This document shows positions 1 through 10,658 of a stretch of DNA of 64,000 nucleotides, piece after piece. Below the pieces are notes generated by a model that made no database searches, was not told the DNA's origin, and saw nothing but the letters and a program-made list of their open reading frames with translations. Each line of letters starts with the position of its first letter. Within the stretch, counting starts at the first letter, position 1. Source of the DNA: Takashimella koratensis (lineage: Eukaryota; Basidiomycota; Tremellomycetes; Trichosporonales; Tetragoniomycetaceae); assembly GCA_003116875.1 (NCBI GenBank), contig BCKT01000007.1, forward strand, positions 294,300 through 358,299, in the 5' to 3' direction. Made by a program: the position numbers and the translations under genes.

Positions 1-474
1 AAACGACAGAGGGATATTCCTGTCCTCGACAATCCATTTGTTATTGGTCTGATGGCTGGGCAAATACTTGGCGTCGAAATGATTTCCGGGTGGGACATCA
101 TTATCACCGCCTTCACTAGCTAGTTCGACTTCGCGGCATCTTTTGATGAAGTCCAGACTCTGCTCCCACATTGACCGTTCGAGACCATCCTGCATTGGAG
201 CGTGGGCCTTGAAAACACCATCAGGATCAGAATTGTTGGTGCTGGCGGTGATCCTGAATCGAAAATTGTGGGCGGCAAACCTTATTGTGGGCGCGCGACG
301 CTTGAAATCGATTTCATTAGGCGCTCGGTCTTCACGACGGAAATCCGTCAGTAGTCCGGCGTCACGCATCGAGGTCAACACTCTTAGAACCTCTTTGTAG
401 AATTTAGTTGTCTGTTCAGTGTCTCGTGTCGTGTCCGTTGAGAGATCCTCAAGCGCAATGGGTGAAGTGGCCAT
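1..474 (-). CDS. Member A of an uncharacterised small-protein family (partial, runs off the window)
   Basis: The frame opens with ATG at 474 and stays open to base 1, giving at least 158 residues with no intron; the C-terminus lies outside the window. I do not recognise a named domain. It shares a block order with the genes at 60448 and 61936: an N-terminal helix ending in DAGLL, then FRITAS, then AHAP, then RSMW followed by a helix with a Cys (DFIKRC). The other members read AGLL/VGLL, YKITAS/YTIKAR, HAP and RSLW. It has no signal peptide or membrane segment, so a soluble intracellular protein is likely. Function unknown. The reading frame is well supported by this match; the homology rests on my own by-eye comparison. 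Confidence 0.6.
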   Translation of the reverse strand, partial: MATSPIALEDLSTDTTRDTEQTTKFYKEVLRVLTSMRDAGLLTDFRREDRAPNEIDFKRRAPTIRFAAHNFRFRITASTNNSDPDGVFKAHAPMQDGLERSMWEQSLDFIKRCREVELASEGGDNDVPPGNHFDAKYLPSHQTNNKWIVEDRNIPLSF

Positions 475-1467
475 GTTAGAACTAAAAGATCTTGTATGGG
501 AGCTGTGTGAAACTATGTGTAATTCGGGTAACAATATGGTAGAAAAGTAGGTGGCGACAACACACGCAAGCCTCTATTTGTAGGTAGACAGCCAAGCTAC
601 CCCTTTTCCATTCGGCGCGGCAGCAATCTCTAGCAAAGGCGTTGAGGGATACATCTGTACGTCACTGGTCTCGCCGCCGGCTGAGAGTCCAGCCTTCGAG
701 CCTCCTATCCTCCCATCCTCTCGTCTCCCAGTCTCCCAGTTGGCAGGCGCTCCTTTCATCCCTCTCTCAGCCTCCGAGCATGCTTCCGTGAAAACTCCCG
801 GGACTTTCTCCCGGAGGCCATTGGAAAGGATTAATTGACCCCGATTCACTTGCTATTGCTGCTGAAAGGCGGTTGCGGGATTCCGTGCGGCTCTATCCCT
901 CTGTCTTTCCAGCAAAGGAGGTAGCCAGAAAGGAGCCCATGATCACCCCGTATTCAGCCGCACACCCTGGCGCTCCCACTGCTGACTCAAGACTTGGCGG
1001 GTCAATGGAAGTACCGCGAGCAACTTAGCGGAATCTCCGTTATCCCATTTCGATGTCCCAAAATGTAGCGTAAACAATACCACTCTAAACAGGTCCTCAA
1101 ACACCCACAACGGATATATCAGCCCCGACTTACTATGATTCAAATCAGTCGCAAGGGTTTGATACCAGCATTAGCTATGCGTTCCAAGTCTCATCGCCAC
1201 CCACGTCTGAAACCAGCCCTCCGTCTCAATGGATGCTAGTGAAGAGATACCCATTGTTGTGGTAGATTCCTCATAGAAGATGTAAGGCGGAATGCATGTG
1301 AAGATCGTGAGAGCAATGTCACAAAATATGAGCGGGTTCTCAATAAAGATGTGGAACCAGGGTATTCGCCATGATGACTGGAAACGTGTGCAAGGAATTT
1401 GGAAAAACTAATCTTTGTCGCTATGATAGACTGGAAGCCATCGTGGCATGCGAGGACCGCGAAGATC
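475..1467. other. Intergenic stretch, no gene seen
   Basis: About 1 kb between two leftward genes of the same small family. Short open frames occur on both strands but none carries a recognisable motif, plausible splice structure or coding-like composition. It should hold the promoter of the gene starting at 474 and the 3' end of the gene ending at 1468. Confidence 0.4.
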
Positions 1468-2118
1468 CTAAAGTGGTCCACTGCCGTCAGTCATGACAGA
1501 ATCGCTCCCCAGGCTTCCGGGCACGACGGGTTCATTTCGAACTGGTAGCAGGGCGAAGTTTAATCGAGTCGAGAACAAGGGAGGATTGTCGGCTGATTGA
1601 CCGATATTATACCCCCAAGTTATAGTAACTCCATCTTCAAATGAATATCGAGTCCTGGGTAGTTCTAGTGGCTGCGCAGAAGAATTCAGCGAGGTTCCCT
1701 CACCCGTGGTGTTGCTTGACGCGCTTGAGAAGAAGACATCTTTCATGGCGACAAAATCGCGCACGAGGGTCCAAGTCACCGACTCAGTACCTATCTCTTG
1801 AGGTCTGTTCTCATTGATGAGTTTGATGAAGTGTTCATCGAGATTGGCTTTGGTTTTGACCTCGTACCGAAAGGTTTGATATGGAACCGTCATTTCCTCT
1901 ACAAGTCTGAAGGATTCAAGCAATTTGAAATCTACCATTTGGCTGAAAATTTTGTCCACCTCATTCTTGAGTTCGGAGGCTTCGGTAGATCTCTCAGTGG
2001 GTGCAGCTTGGGCTTCGCCTTGCTGCGTGTCCCGAGAAGGCTCAGTCTGTGGCATTAGTCGAGCTGTTCCTTCAAGGAGTGACCACCCTGAGGTGAATGA
2101 TGGGCGGGAGGAAGTCAT
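1468..2118 (-). CDS. Distant member B of the same small-protein family
   Basis: A single-exon frame of 216 residues from ATG at 2118; a second in-frame Met lies 21 residues further on. No known domain is recognised. The layout matches the other family members: a Ser/Thr/Glu-rich start, an amphipathic helix (ELKNEVDKIFSQM) ending in FKLLESF, a strand FRYEVKTKAN at the place of YKITAS, then a TWTLVRDF segment at the place of RSLWTW, and a beta-rich C-terminal half. The conserved HAP and RDG motifs of the right-hand copies are not preserved, so assignment to the family is tentative. It is soluble by appearance, with no signal peptide. Confidence 0.5.
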   Translation of the reverse strand: MTSSRPSFTSGWSLLEGTARLMPQTEPSRDTQQGEAQAAPTERSTEASELKNEVDKIFSQMVDFKLLESFRLVEEMTVPYQTFRYEVKTKANLDEHFIKLINENRPQEIGTESVTWTLVRDFVAMKDVFFSSASSNTTGEGTSLNSSAQPLELPRTRYSFEDGVTITWGYNIGQSADNPPLFSTRLNFALLPVRNEPVVPGSLGSDSVMTDGSGPL

Positions 2119-2587
2119 GCTATCTGTCAGTGAGCGTTCGGAACAGTTGCGTAGTTGTTGGTGTGGCCAAAAAAAGCTGGTAAAGTACGGTCAAGTGGAA
2201 CCACATCCTCCTATTTGTAGACCATGCATATTGACTGTCATCGGAATCAAACACCAAGGAGCCTCATGAAAGGTTGTCACATAGAAAGGAGGTCACGTCC
2301 AACCTCCTCCGCTCAAAGTCTGAATGGTTCTCGATTGACTCCGAAGTAGTTTCCAAGACATCAGTGGTCGCCGCTCACACGCATCAGTTTGCCGACTCTC
2401 TAGTGTCGCCAGTTCAGTCTCAGTGACATGACATGCGCATGGTTCATGAACTATATGCCTTTCGGCAGCACTGCCTACCGCTTCAAGTATGATTTCCGTC
2501 CACGTTCTCTCTTCTCTCACCGTTCTCAACCTTTATTTCGTTTGCCTTGGTAAAGCCCCCAAATTTGAGGATCTCTTCTGATCCCAA

Positions 2588-4474
2588 CTATCGCCTATCA
2601 TCATCCCGCCTCCAATCCCTATCCCTCCTATCCCTATCCCCACCTCTGCCTGAATCCCTCCCATCTCTATTCGCCCTCCACCTATCGCCGCCACCTCCTC
2701 GACGATCATCTCTATCCCCATCCCTCCACCTATCGCCCTCCCTCCCGTCTCTCCCATCCCTCGCATCGCTTCCTTCCCTCCTATCTCCATCGCGCCCACC
2801 TCTTCCCCACTCTCGTTCTCTATCTGCGCGGTCCCTGTTCCCCCGCTCATCTCGATCCGGGGTGGGCTTGTACCTATCCCCGAAATGCCCGTTCCCTCTC
2901 TCCGGTTCGGGTCGATAACTGTCTCCTTCTCGATCGACGACGTCTCGTTCTCGGTCTCGGTTAGACGCGGGGGTATAATGGTCTCCACCTGCAGCTCCGG
3001 GTCGGTCGGAAACGGGTTTATACCGGTCTCCAAAGTGGCCATCACCGTTCCGCGCACCTCGATCGGGTCCAGGGGTGTAGCTATCTCCTCCTAGTCCAAC
3101 CCCGTTCCCACCGCCGCCTCGGGGAGGTCCAAGCACATAACTATTCCCTCCTGGCCCAAACCCATTCCCACCAGCTCGAGGCGGCGGGGCAAAACCTCCT
3201 CTACCATTCATTCCCGGTCCTCCACCGCCACCCATTGGCCGAATCGCGTTGACGCCTTGTACGATCCCTCGCGGCCCAGCACCACCGAACGGTCTCTGGG
3301 GCCCTAGTCGATGCTGCATCCCTCGCCCCAGAACCGGTACCGCCGCCGCAGGCATTTTTGGAAGCGGTTTTTCCGCATTTGGCGCAACCGTTGAATCTAA
3401 CGAGAATTCGTAAACTCCATCGTCCAACTTCTTCACGCTCAGAGTCAACTTTCTCCGCCCGTCCGCCCAGGCATCCTCTTCCTCCTCGATGAGCCGGACA
3501 GCTTCGTCATCATCGATGAACTGAACATGCAGAGGGGCGCCGGTGTTCTCGTCTGGCCATACCTGCCCTTCAATACGGACCGCCGCTTCGAGTGCCTGGG
3601 ACGTCGTTTCGAATGCTGCGTAGGCGTGATCTTTTACACCAGAGAGCCAAATACCGATGAAGTCGTCTGACGAGAACGGATTGCGGGCGGGAGGTAGCCG
3701 CGAGGGCGAGGGAGCCGCGTCCGAAGAGAAAACGTAGTTGTGCAGGGACGAATGCTGTAGAGGTCGTCGGAGGTTACTGATGTAGAGAACCGAGGTGGGA
3801 GGGTGAACGAGATGAGAGAGGGACGAGGGGAGTTGGATGTCGTAAGTCTTTGCCATGCGAGGAGGTGGAGGCGCAGCAGGTTCGTCGATATCGATATCGT
3901 CTTCCATGTCAATCTCGATATCCTCGTCGTCGTCTCGCGGCGGGAGAGGCGGGGTCGCCACTCGTTCTTCCTCTGCCTCTGTCTGGATCGGTACAGACTC
4001 GGGCGAGCGAGCTCGAGGTGGAGTATCAGGTCGCCCTTCCTCCTCTTCCTCCTTGGCAACTTCCTTCGCGACCTCGGCATCAAGTGCAGCCGGCTGAAGG
4101 CTCACGTCTACCGTATCGGGTACCTGCTCCTTCTCCTCCTCTTTTGCAACTTCGTCCTCGACCATGACGCGACCGACTCCTTCATCAGCCAACTCGGTCG
4201 CGTTCTCGTCCTTGGTTGCGACATTTTCGACGAATTGTCTGGGCGGGACGGCTTCAGCCTTGGCTTCCTCGGTAGGTGGAGCGGCATCGCTCCCTCCGTC
4301 TAAGGCAGCTTGTAATCGCTCGGCGAGCTGGACTGGTGAGCGGGGTAGGAAGAGGTGGCGGACAACACGACTTACATCCTTTTTCAGACCTTTTGTGTCT
4401 AAGCCGCGCTTCTCGAGCTCTTCTTTGAGCTCTGCGACCTTGAGGGCAGATACCTTGATCTGGTCGCTGGCCAT
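2588..4474 (-). CDS. Acinus-like SAP/RRM splicing-associated protein
   Basis: Two exons (intron 4328-4375, GTAAGT..CAG, 48 nt and in frame) encode 612 residues. An N-terminal SAP motif (KVAELKEELEKRGLDTKGL and following) fits DNA or RNA binding in the nucleus. An acidic, Pro-rich linker follows. Then comes an RRM-like domain starting VLYISNLRRPL with AYAAFETTSQA and WPDENTGAPLHVQF, which resembles the Acinus RRM (HISNLVRP.., VKWP..). The C-terminus is Gly/Arg-rich, then Arg/Asp repeats. In other eukaryotes Acinus joins RNPS1 and SAP18 in the ASAP complex at the exon junction; that role is inferred here. I chose the ATG at 4474 because it has a good CCACCATGG context. The frame stays open 86 codons upstream, but that part looks like 5' leader. 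The gene is divergent from the WW-domain gene. Confidence 0.75.
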   Translation of the reverse strand: MASDQIKVSALKVAELKEELEKRGLDTKGLKKDVSRVVRHLFLPRSPVQLAERLQAALDGGSDAAPPTEEAKAEAVPPRQFVENVATKDENATELADEGVGRVMVEDEVAKEEEKEQVPDTVDVSLQPAALDAEVAKEVAKEEEEEGRPDTPPRARSPESVPIQTEAEEERVATPPLPPRDDDEDIEIDMEDDIDIDEPAAPPPPRMAKTYDIQLPSSLSHLVHPPTSVLYISNLRRPLQHSSLHNYVFSSDAAPSPSRLPPARNPFSSDDFIGIWLSGVKDHAYAAFETTSQALEAAVRIEGQVWPDENTGAPLHVQFIDDDEAVRLIEEEEDAWADGRRKLTLSVKKLDDGVYEFSLDSTVAPNAEKPLPKMPAAAVPVLGRGMQHRLGPQRPFGGAGPRGIVQGVNAIRPMGGGGGPGMNGRGGFAPPPRAGGNGFGPGGNSYVLGPPRGGGGNGVGLGGDSYTPGPDRGARNGDGHFGDRYKPVSDRPGAAGGDHYTPASNRDRERDVVDREGDSYRPEPERGNGHFGDRYKPTPDRDERGNRDRADREREWGRGGRDGDRREGSDARDGRDGREGDRWRDGDRDDRRGGGGDRWRANRDGRDSGRGGDRDRRDRDWRRDDDRR

Positions 4475-4795
4475 GGTGGTGGTGGCGGTGTCGGGGTTGA
4501 AGACAGGCCAAGAGTTATGTTGTAGTTGTAGTTGTTGTTGGTGTTCGACGTGACCTTTGTATAAGCGGACCAAGGATGAAATAGGCCTGCGCTCACACAC
4601 GTGGCAGAATTTGAACTCGCCTGGCCCGACTCTTCCGCCCAATGTTCTCTGTGCGTGCCTATTTGTTATCTTGCCACCACTGATGTCATGACTGTGGTGC
4701 GATGGCCAGCGGCAATCAGTCAACACCGACATTCCTATATATAACCCCCCTAACCCCCTTGCCCCCGCCCTTTCTCATTCCTACCAACCCCCACC
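4475..4795. promoter_or_regulatory. Divergent promoter, Acinus-like / WW-domain genes
   Basis: The 321 bp between two start codons must serve both genes. A TATA-like run (TATATATAA, 4736-4744) lies about 52 bases upstream of the WW-gene ATG. A TGATGTCATGA sequence at 4681-4691 resembles an ATF/CREB-type half-palindrome. The side facing the Acinus-like gene shows no TATA. Confidence 0.4.
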
Positions 4796-6160
4796 ATGCC
4801 CACCGATTCACCTCCCTCGTACCAATCCGCCACCGGCGCCGCACCCGGTGCCACCCGGCCCGGGGTCTCCGTAACCACGCCCCAAGGCCAAGTTCTCGAC
4901 CCCGAATCCGCCGCTGACCGCGACCCGCTCAACCCATTCCAATCCGGCCGTCCAGGCCACAGGCGCGCCGAGTCGGACGCGTCAGATATCAGCGACCTCT
5001 CGGACGATGGGCTCGCTGCGACGGGAAAGCTGGATGACGATGAGAGGAGGAGTATGGATGATGAAAGGAGGGATTTGCCAGAGGGCTGGGTGAGGTGTTT
5101 TGATCCCAAGTAAGTAGTACGGGTGGTTCATCGAAGCATGAATCAGAACAGAAGGGAAGAGCTCATACCGATTATTCAGGACGATGCACCACTTCTACGT
5201 TGACACATCGACGAAACGATCGACTTGGCTTCATCCCTACGACGACCCCGAGTTCCTCCGCACTCTGCCCGCGTCGCACCCTGCCAACCCGAACTCCCAC
5301 GAAGCCCAGGCTCTCCGCAAACGCAGCGAAGATGAAAAATACCTTGCCGAGAAAGCTAAGGGCCTTCAAGGCGACGAGCCCGACCACCACGCTGGCGGCG
5401 CCGGTCCGTCTCGGTCGCAAGGGGGAAGCGAGGCGCCTATCGTCTCGGGCGGGGGTCATGAGAGGAATTGGTTTCAGAAGAAGAAGGATAAGCTTATTGG
5501 GACGAAAGAAGAGAGGCAGAAGATCAAAGAGGAGAAGAAACGGGTTCGGAAAGAACGACAGGAACAGATGATGGTGAGTGAAGATGTACAAGGGGGAAAT
5601 GATAGGTGCTGACGATGAACAGAAAGAGCAGGCAGAGTATATGAAACGACGTCAGGAACTCATCGATAGGCAGATCAACGATCCAGTCATCTGTGAGTGC
5701 TCATGTTTGTTTGGTTTCTCACTTGTGGCTGATCTGTTTAGCCCGCTATTACGCCCAAGATCCTTACGCCTATCCCGCTCCGATGGCCGCATACTCCCGT
5801 ATGGGCGGCATGTACGACAGTCCTTACGGCTACGGTGAGTCACGAACTTGGATGCTCAGTCCAATGCTCAGCCGTGTGGCATACAACGGTCCACGCTAAT
5901 CGCACTATAGGCTACGGCGGAGGGTATGGACGTCGGTATGGCTACGGACCGTACGTTGGGGGCATGGGCATGGGCATGGGCGGTCCCGGTATGGGAATGG
6001 GAATGGGTGGTATGGGGATGGGCATGGGCGTGCTTGGTGGCCTCGCTGGTGGTATCCTCCTCGGTGACGCCATCGGTAAGTTGAGCACAGCCAGACCGTT
6101 ACTTGATTTCCAGCGTACATGGTGCAGGTAAGCTGACACGAGACAGGTGGAGGGTTTTGA
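4796..6160 (+). CDS. WW-domain protein with Gly/Met-rich tail
   Basis: Six exons (4796-5109, 5180-5573, 5623-5692, 5742-5834, 5911-6075, 6147-6160) join in phase to 349 residues. The N-terminus begins PTDSPPSYQSA and is Pro/Ser-rich and acidic. A single WW domain spans about residues 95-130 (LPEGWVRCFDP, then HHFYVDTSTKRSTWLHP), with both signature Trp and the FYVD strand. A charged coiled region follows (KKKDKLIGTKEERQKIKEEKK). The tail is Tyr/Gly-rich, then repeated GMGMG, ending LLGDAIGGGF. WW domains bind Pro-Tyr or Ser/Thr-Pro motifs; the Gly-rich tail is shared with a set of fungal WW proteins of unknown role. The last intron could alternatively end at the CAG at 6111-6113 and give a different short tail; the GGGF ending is the better family match. 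Confidence 0.8.
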
Positions 6161-6540
6161 TCAACCGGCGAGCCGATGGCCCAGTCCATGTGGATATCAG
6201 AGAGTAGAACCAAACTTGTTAATGAATAGCAATTATAGTGAAATCAAGTTGTCAAAGCAAACACGTAGCTAGTTGTACATAAGCCCACAGTTGTCTTTCG
6301 ACGTAATACACTGTGCATGAAGAAAAGATTGTCTCGATTGAGCGTGAGATTGAGATTGCAGGGTGTCAGGTGCCTCACCTTGGCTGCCACCGTAGCCGCA
6401 TCCACCGTAGCGAAACATGACGCGCAGCCTGGAAACGAAAACAATCACCAATCCACTCACTCAGCACCGTCCACCACCTCCATCTTCACCTCTTCATCCC
6501 CCTCACTCACACCCTCTCCGCCCCATCCGGCCGCTTCGCC

Positions 6541-9080
6541 ATGTCGCGCAAGCTCTCACGTCCCGGTGCCCCCGGCTCTCTCTCCATCTTTCCTACAGCC
6601 TCCCACTCTGCCTCCGCCTCCACCTCTTCTACTCCACACAACCACCACCCTCTCCCTCCTCCTATCGTGACTGTCCCAGCATCGTACTCCACATCCGTCC
6701 CGGGAGGTCCTGAGTCCGCCAACGTCTCGCCGAGGAAAACACCCGGGTCGCCGTCGCCGACGTTCTCGACTTACTCGACCGCGTCTATAGTCAGACCGTG
6801 GGACGATCGGGCGACCGGCGGAGGCGGTGGGGGCAGCAGAACGCAGAGTTTGGACGTGCCCCGGGACTCAATAGCTGGTCTCGGGATGACATCGGGCCCA
6901 CCAGTACCTTCAAAGAGTGAGAAAAGGCTTCCGGCCCCGCCTAGTCCACATCGGCAAGGATCGAGAGGCTGGGCGTTGGGGGTATATGACAACAAGCTAG
7001 TGAGTGATCCTTCAGCCCTTCCTTCGTCCCTCGACATAGCTTGCAGCATATACATTCTTGGATGAAGTCGATGAAGAGCACCGCACTGATACTACGTGAT
7101 AGGTCTCATCTACCCTCTCGCACCTTCCCCCGATCCCACCTCTCTCGCCATCAGCAGTCTCCAGCACCGCATCCAACCTCTCCAACGCGTCCCATACCAG
7201 TTCTGGCTCACACCACGGTGGGAGCACTGTTTCCGCTCCTGGTCCCTCCTCCATCGTTGGCTACCCGTCCGCTCCCCACTCTTCTTCCGCTACCCCTCGG
7301 CCTTCCCTCTCACTCTCCAACCAAGCCGGCGGTGGAGCCGTTTATCTGCCCGACGGGACGGTGTTGTCTACCTCCAGCCCCGAGCCGGGCGGGGATCGAG
7401 GGGACAGAGACAGGGAGAGGGAGAGGACTAGGGAGAGGGAGAGGGAAATAAATTTGGATAGGGAAAGAGAGAGGACAAGTGAGGTTGGGTCAGGAAGGAC
7501 GGTGATGGAAACTATGGCGCATTCGAGTCCGAATAGCCCTTGGAGTCTGTTGACGGTTCATGTCTTGCCTGTGTTCGCGGGAAGTCCTCTCAAGACGCCC
7601 ATCGAGGACCTCAAGTGAGTTGATTGGGTCGTGACACCTCTCTATCTCTCATCCCAATATTCCCAACTCGTCCCACAGCCCTTCTCTCTCTATCACAAAA
7701 GCCGCTTGAGCTCAAGCTGACTCAAACTCAAGCCAACTATGTACCGCCCACATCCTTGCCACGTCCCAACGCGCACCTGCGAGCCGACTCATCGCTATTC
7801 TAAGCAACGACTTGAGAGACTTTATCGCTTCGGGGATGCTCACTCTCAAAGCGAAGTTTGATACTCTCGAAGAAGCCAAAGTGGTCTCGCGTTCTGCCGA
7901 AGTTTGGAGTTTCTTCTGGGGCCAAATTCTTCCCGTAAGCATATCTCTTTGCTTGCCACTCAGTCCTTGCCTTGTTATCAACATCGCAGATCCGCTACTG
8001 ACTGCTCTGTCTGTATAGTATGTGGAAGGAGTGTTTCTACCCTGCTCGCAGGTCCGCGATAGCCCAGCGACCACCTCGCACTCATCCATGGGCGGTCCCT
8101 CCTCAATCTCTGGCTCTTCCATTCCTGTCAAACACTTCCTTCTCTCCGGTTTCCTCCTCCACATCCTCCTCCCTCTCCTCCCTCGCTTGATCCCCTTGAT
8201 CACCTCCGCCCCTCTGTCCCCTTCCCCACCAAATACCGCCATCGCTGCCTCGGGCTCTCCGCCTGCCCTTCACCCTTCAAGCAGCTTCATCAACCCTCCT
8301 TCCCTCGCCGACATGCAGCGACTACTCCAAATGTCGCTCGTTCTCTCCACACAAGCTCGATACTCGTCGTTCTTCCCGATGCGGGACGCACACGAGAGCG
8401 CCCTGCGCGACGCCGAAACGAGCGAGAGTGTCGCTGCTCTCGGCAGAGCAGTACGTTGGAGGATGGTCGCTACCGCCACTCCGCTTAGCGGAACCAATGG
8501 GGACACCGGTGCTTCGGCAGACGCTACGACGGGCTCACCCGTGCGGCCCGCCGGAGGACCAGGGAGTGGTAGCACTGGTGGACCTGCCGCACAGCAGAGG
8601 AACAGCCTACAGAGAGGTCCCTCTATCTTGGGCCAGAAAGGGCGGATTCGTCGACGCGGATGGCGCGCGAGCTCAACATTTGGCCAACTTGGCTTCGACC
8701 CCGACGTCGACGGTAGCAACTTACCCACCGGTGGTGGAGGGGGAACAGGGACGCGTACCCAACCAGGTCGACAGAATAGTGATTTCTTGCAAGCTCCTGA
8801 GGCCCGGTGGGGTCGACCCCGGGTAGACGAGGAGGATGAGGACGAAGCTTCGACACTAGGATACCACTACACCGGACCCATGAACGGAGGTAATGGGGTG
8901 GACGGGTCGTTGTATGCTCCTACGATGAGTACAACAGCGACAGGAAGCACGGCGACTTCAACGCTAGGAGCGAGTACGGTAAGAGGGGAGAGCTTAGCGA
9001 GTTATGCGGAGAGTCAAAGAACGCCAGTATCGGACTTCCATCCGAGAAGGATGGCAAGGCAAGCTTCGGGCGGGATGTGA
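6541..9080 (+). CDS. HbrB/Bit61-like TORC2 subunit
   Basis: Four exons (6541-6999, 7103-7614, 7733-7934, 8019-9080) encode 744 residues. The first 300 residues are low complexity (Ser/Pro, then an Arg/Glu run). The HbrB-like domain starts at TVHVLPVFAG with TPIEDLN. It continues over two exon junctions through HILATS, LSNDLRDFIASGML and VWSFFWGQILPYVEGVFLP, then VKHFLLSGFLLHILLPLL. This matches the HbrB/PRR5 family, whose fungal members (Bit61, HbrB) bind the TORC2 kinase complex at the plasma membrane and influence polarity and actin. The C-terminus is Ser/Thr/Gly-rich with no known domain. Introns of 103, 118 and 84 nt have normal borders. The 3' end converges on BET3, 211 bp away. Confidence 0.8.
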
Positions 9081-9291
9081 AGAGATTGGTATCACCTTGT
9101 TGTATGCATATACATCTGTATCATCCAAAGTCTTACGCAACCATTTAAGGATGACAGATCCGACTTTGCTTTGACATCGCTTGGTAACCGTGTTCATTCG
9201 TTTTCATGGGCTATCTATCCCGCTCTCATAATGTACACCTCTCTGGCCAACTCTCAACGTCAACTCCAATTAGGCTGCTGAGCCTACTAGC

Positions 9292-10348
<1,057 letters not shown>

Positions 10349-10658
10349 GGTTGCTCTTGCTGGCGGTGATCAAGATGGTGTCCAGAGTTGAAATTGCTGA
10401 GCTGGGTCGACGTGACCGTGATTGATTAGGATGATGTGTGAGATTAGAAAGTGTAGAGGGGAGGTATTAGAGCGTGCCTGTAACATTACAATACACCCTG
10501 ATCGCTGCGTTGAGTGTAATTCTCCTATCCTCCTTTGGTATTCCGTATCTCCTGTATCTCCCGCCCATCTCCGCTCCATCGACGTCAACACAATCCACAC
10601 ACATCTACCCATCCTCCCTATATCGATCCACGACCACCTGCCTCCCTTACCCGCCGCG

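Noticed and set aside
4475..4732. 86-codon N-terminal extension of the Acinus-like frame
   Set aside because: The frame is open by chance; the Met at 4474 has the better context and begins just before the SAP motif.
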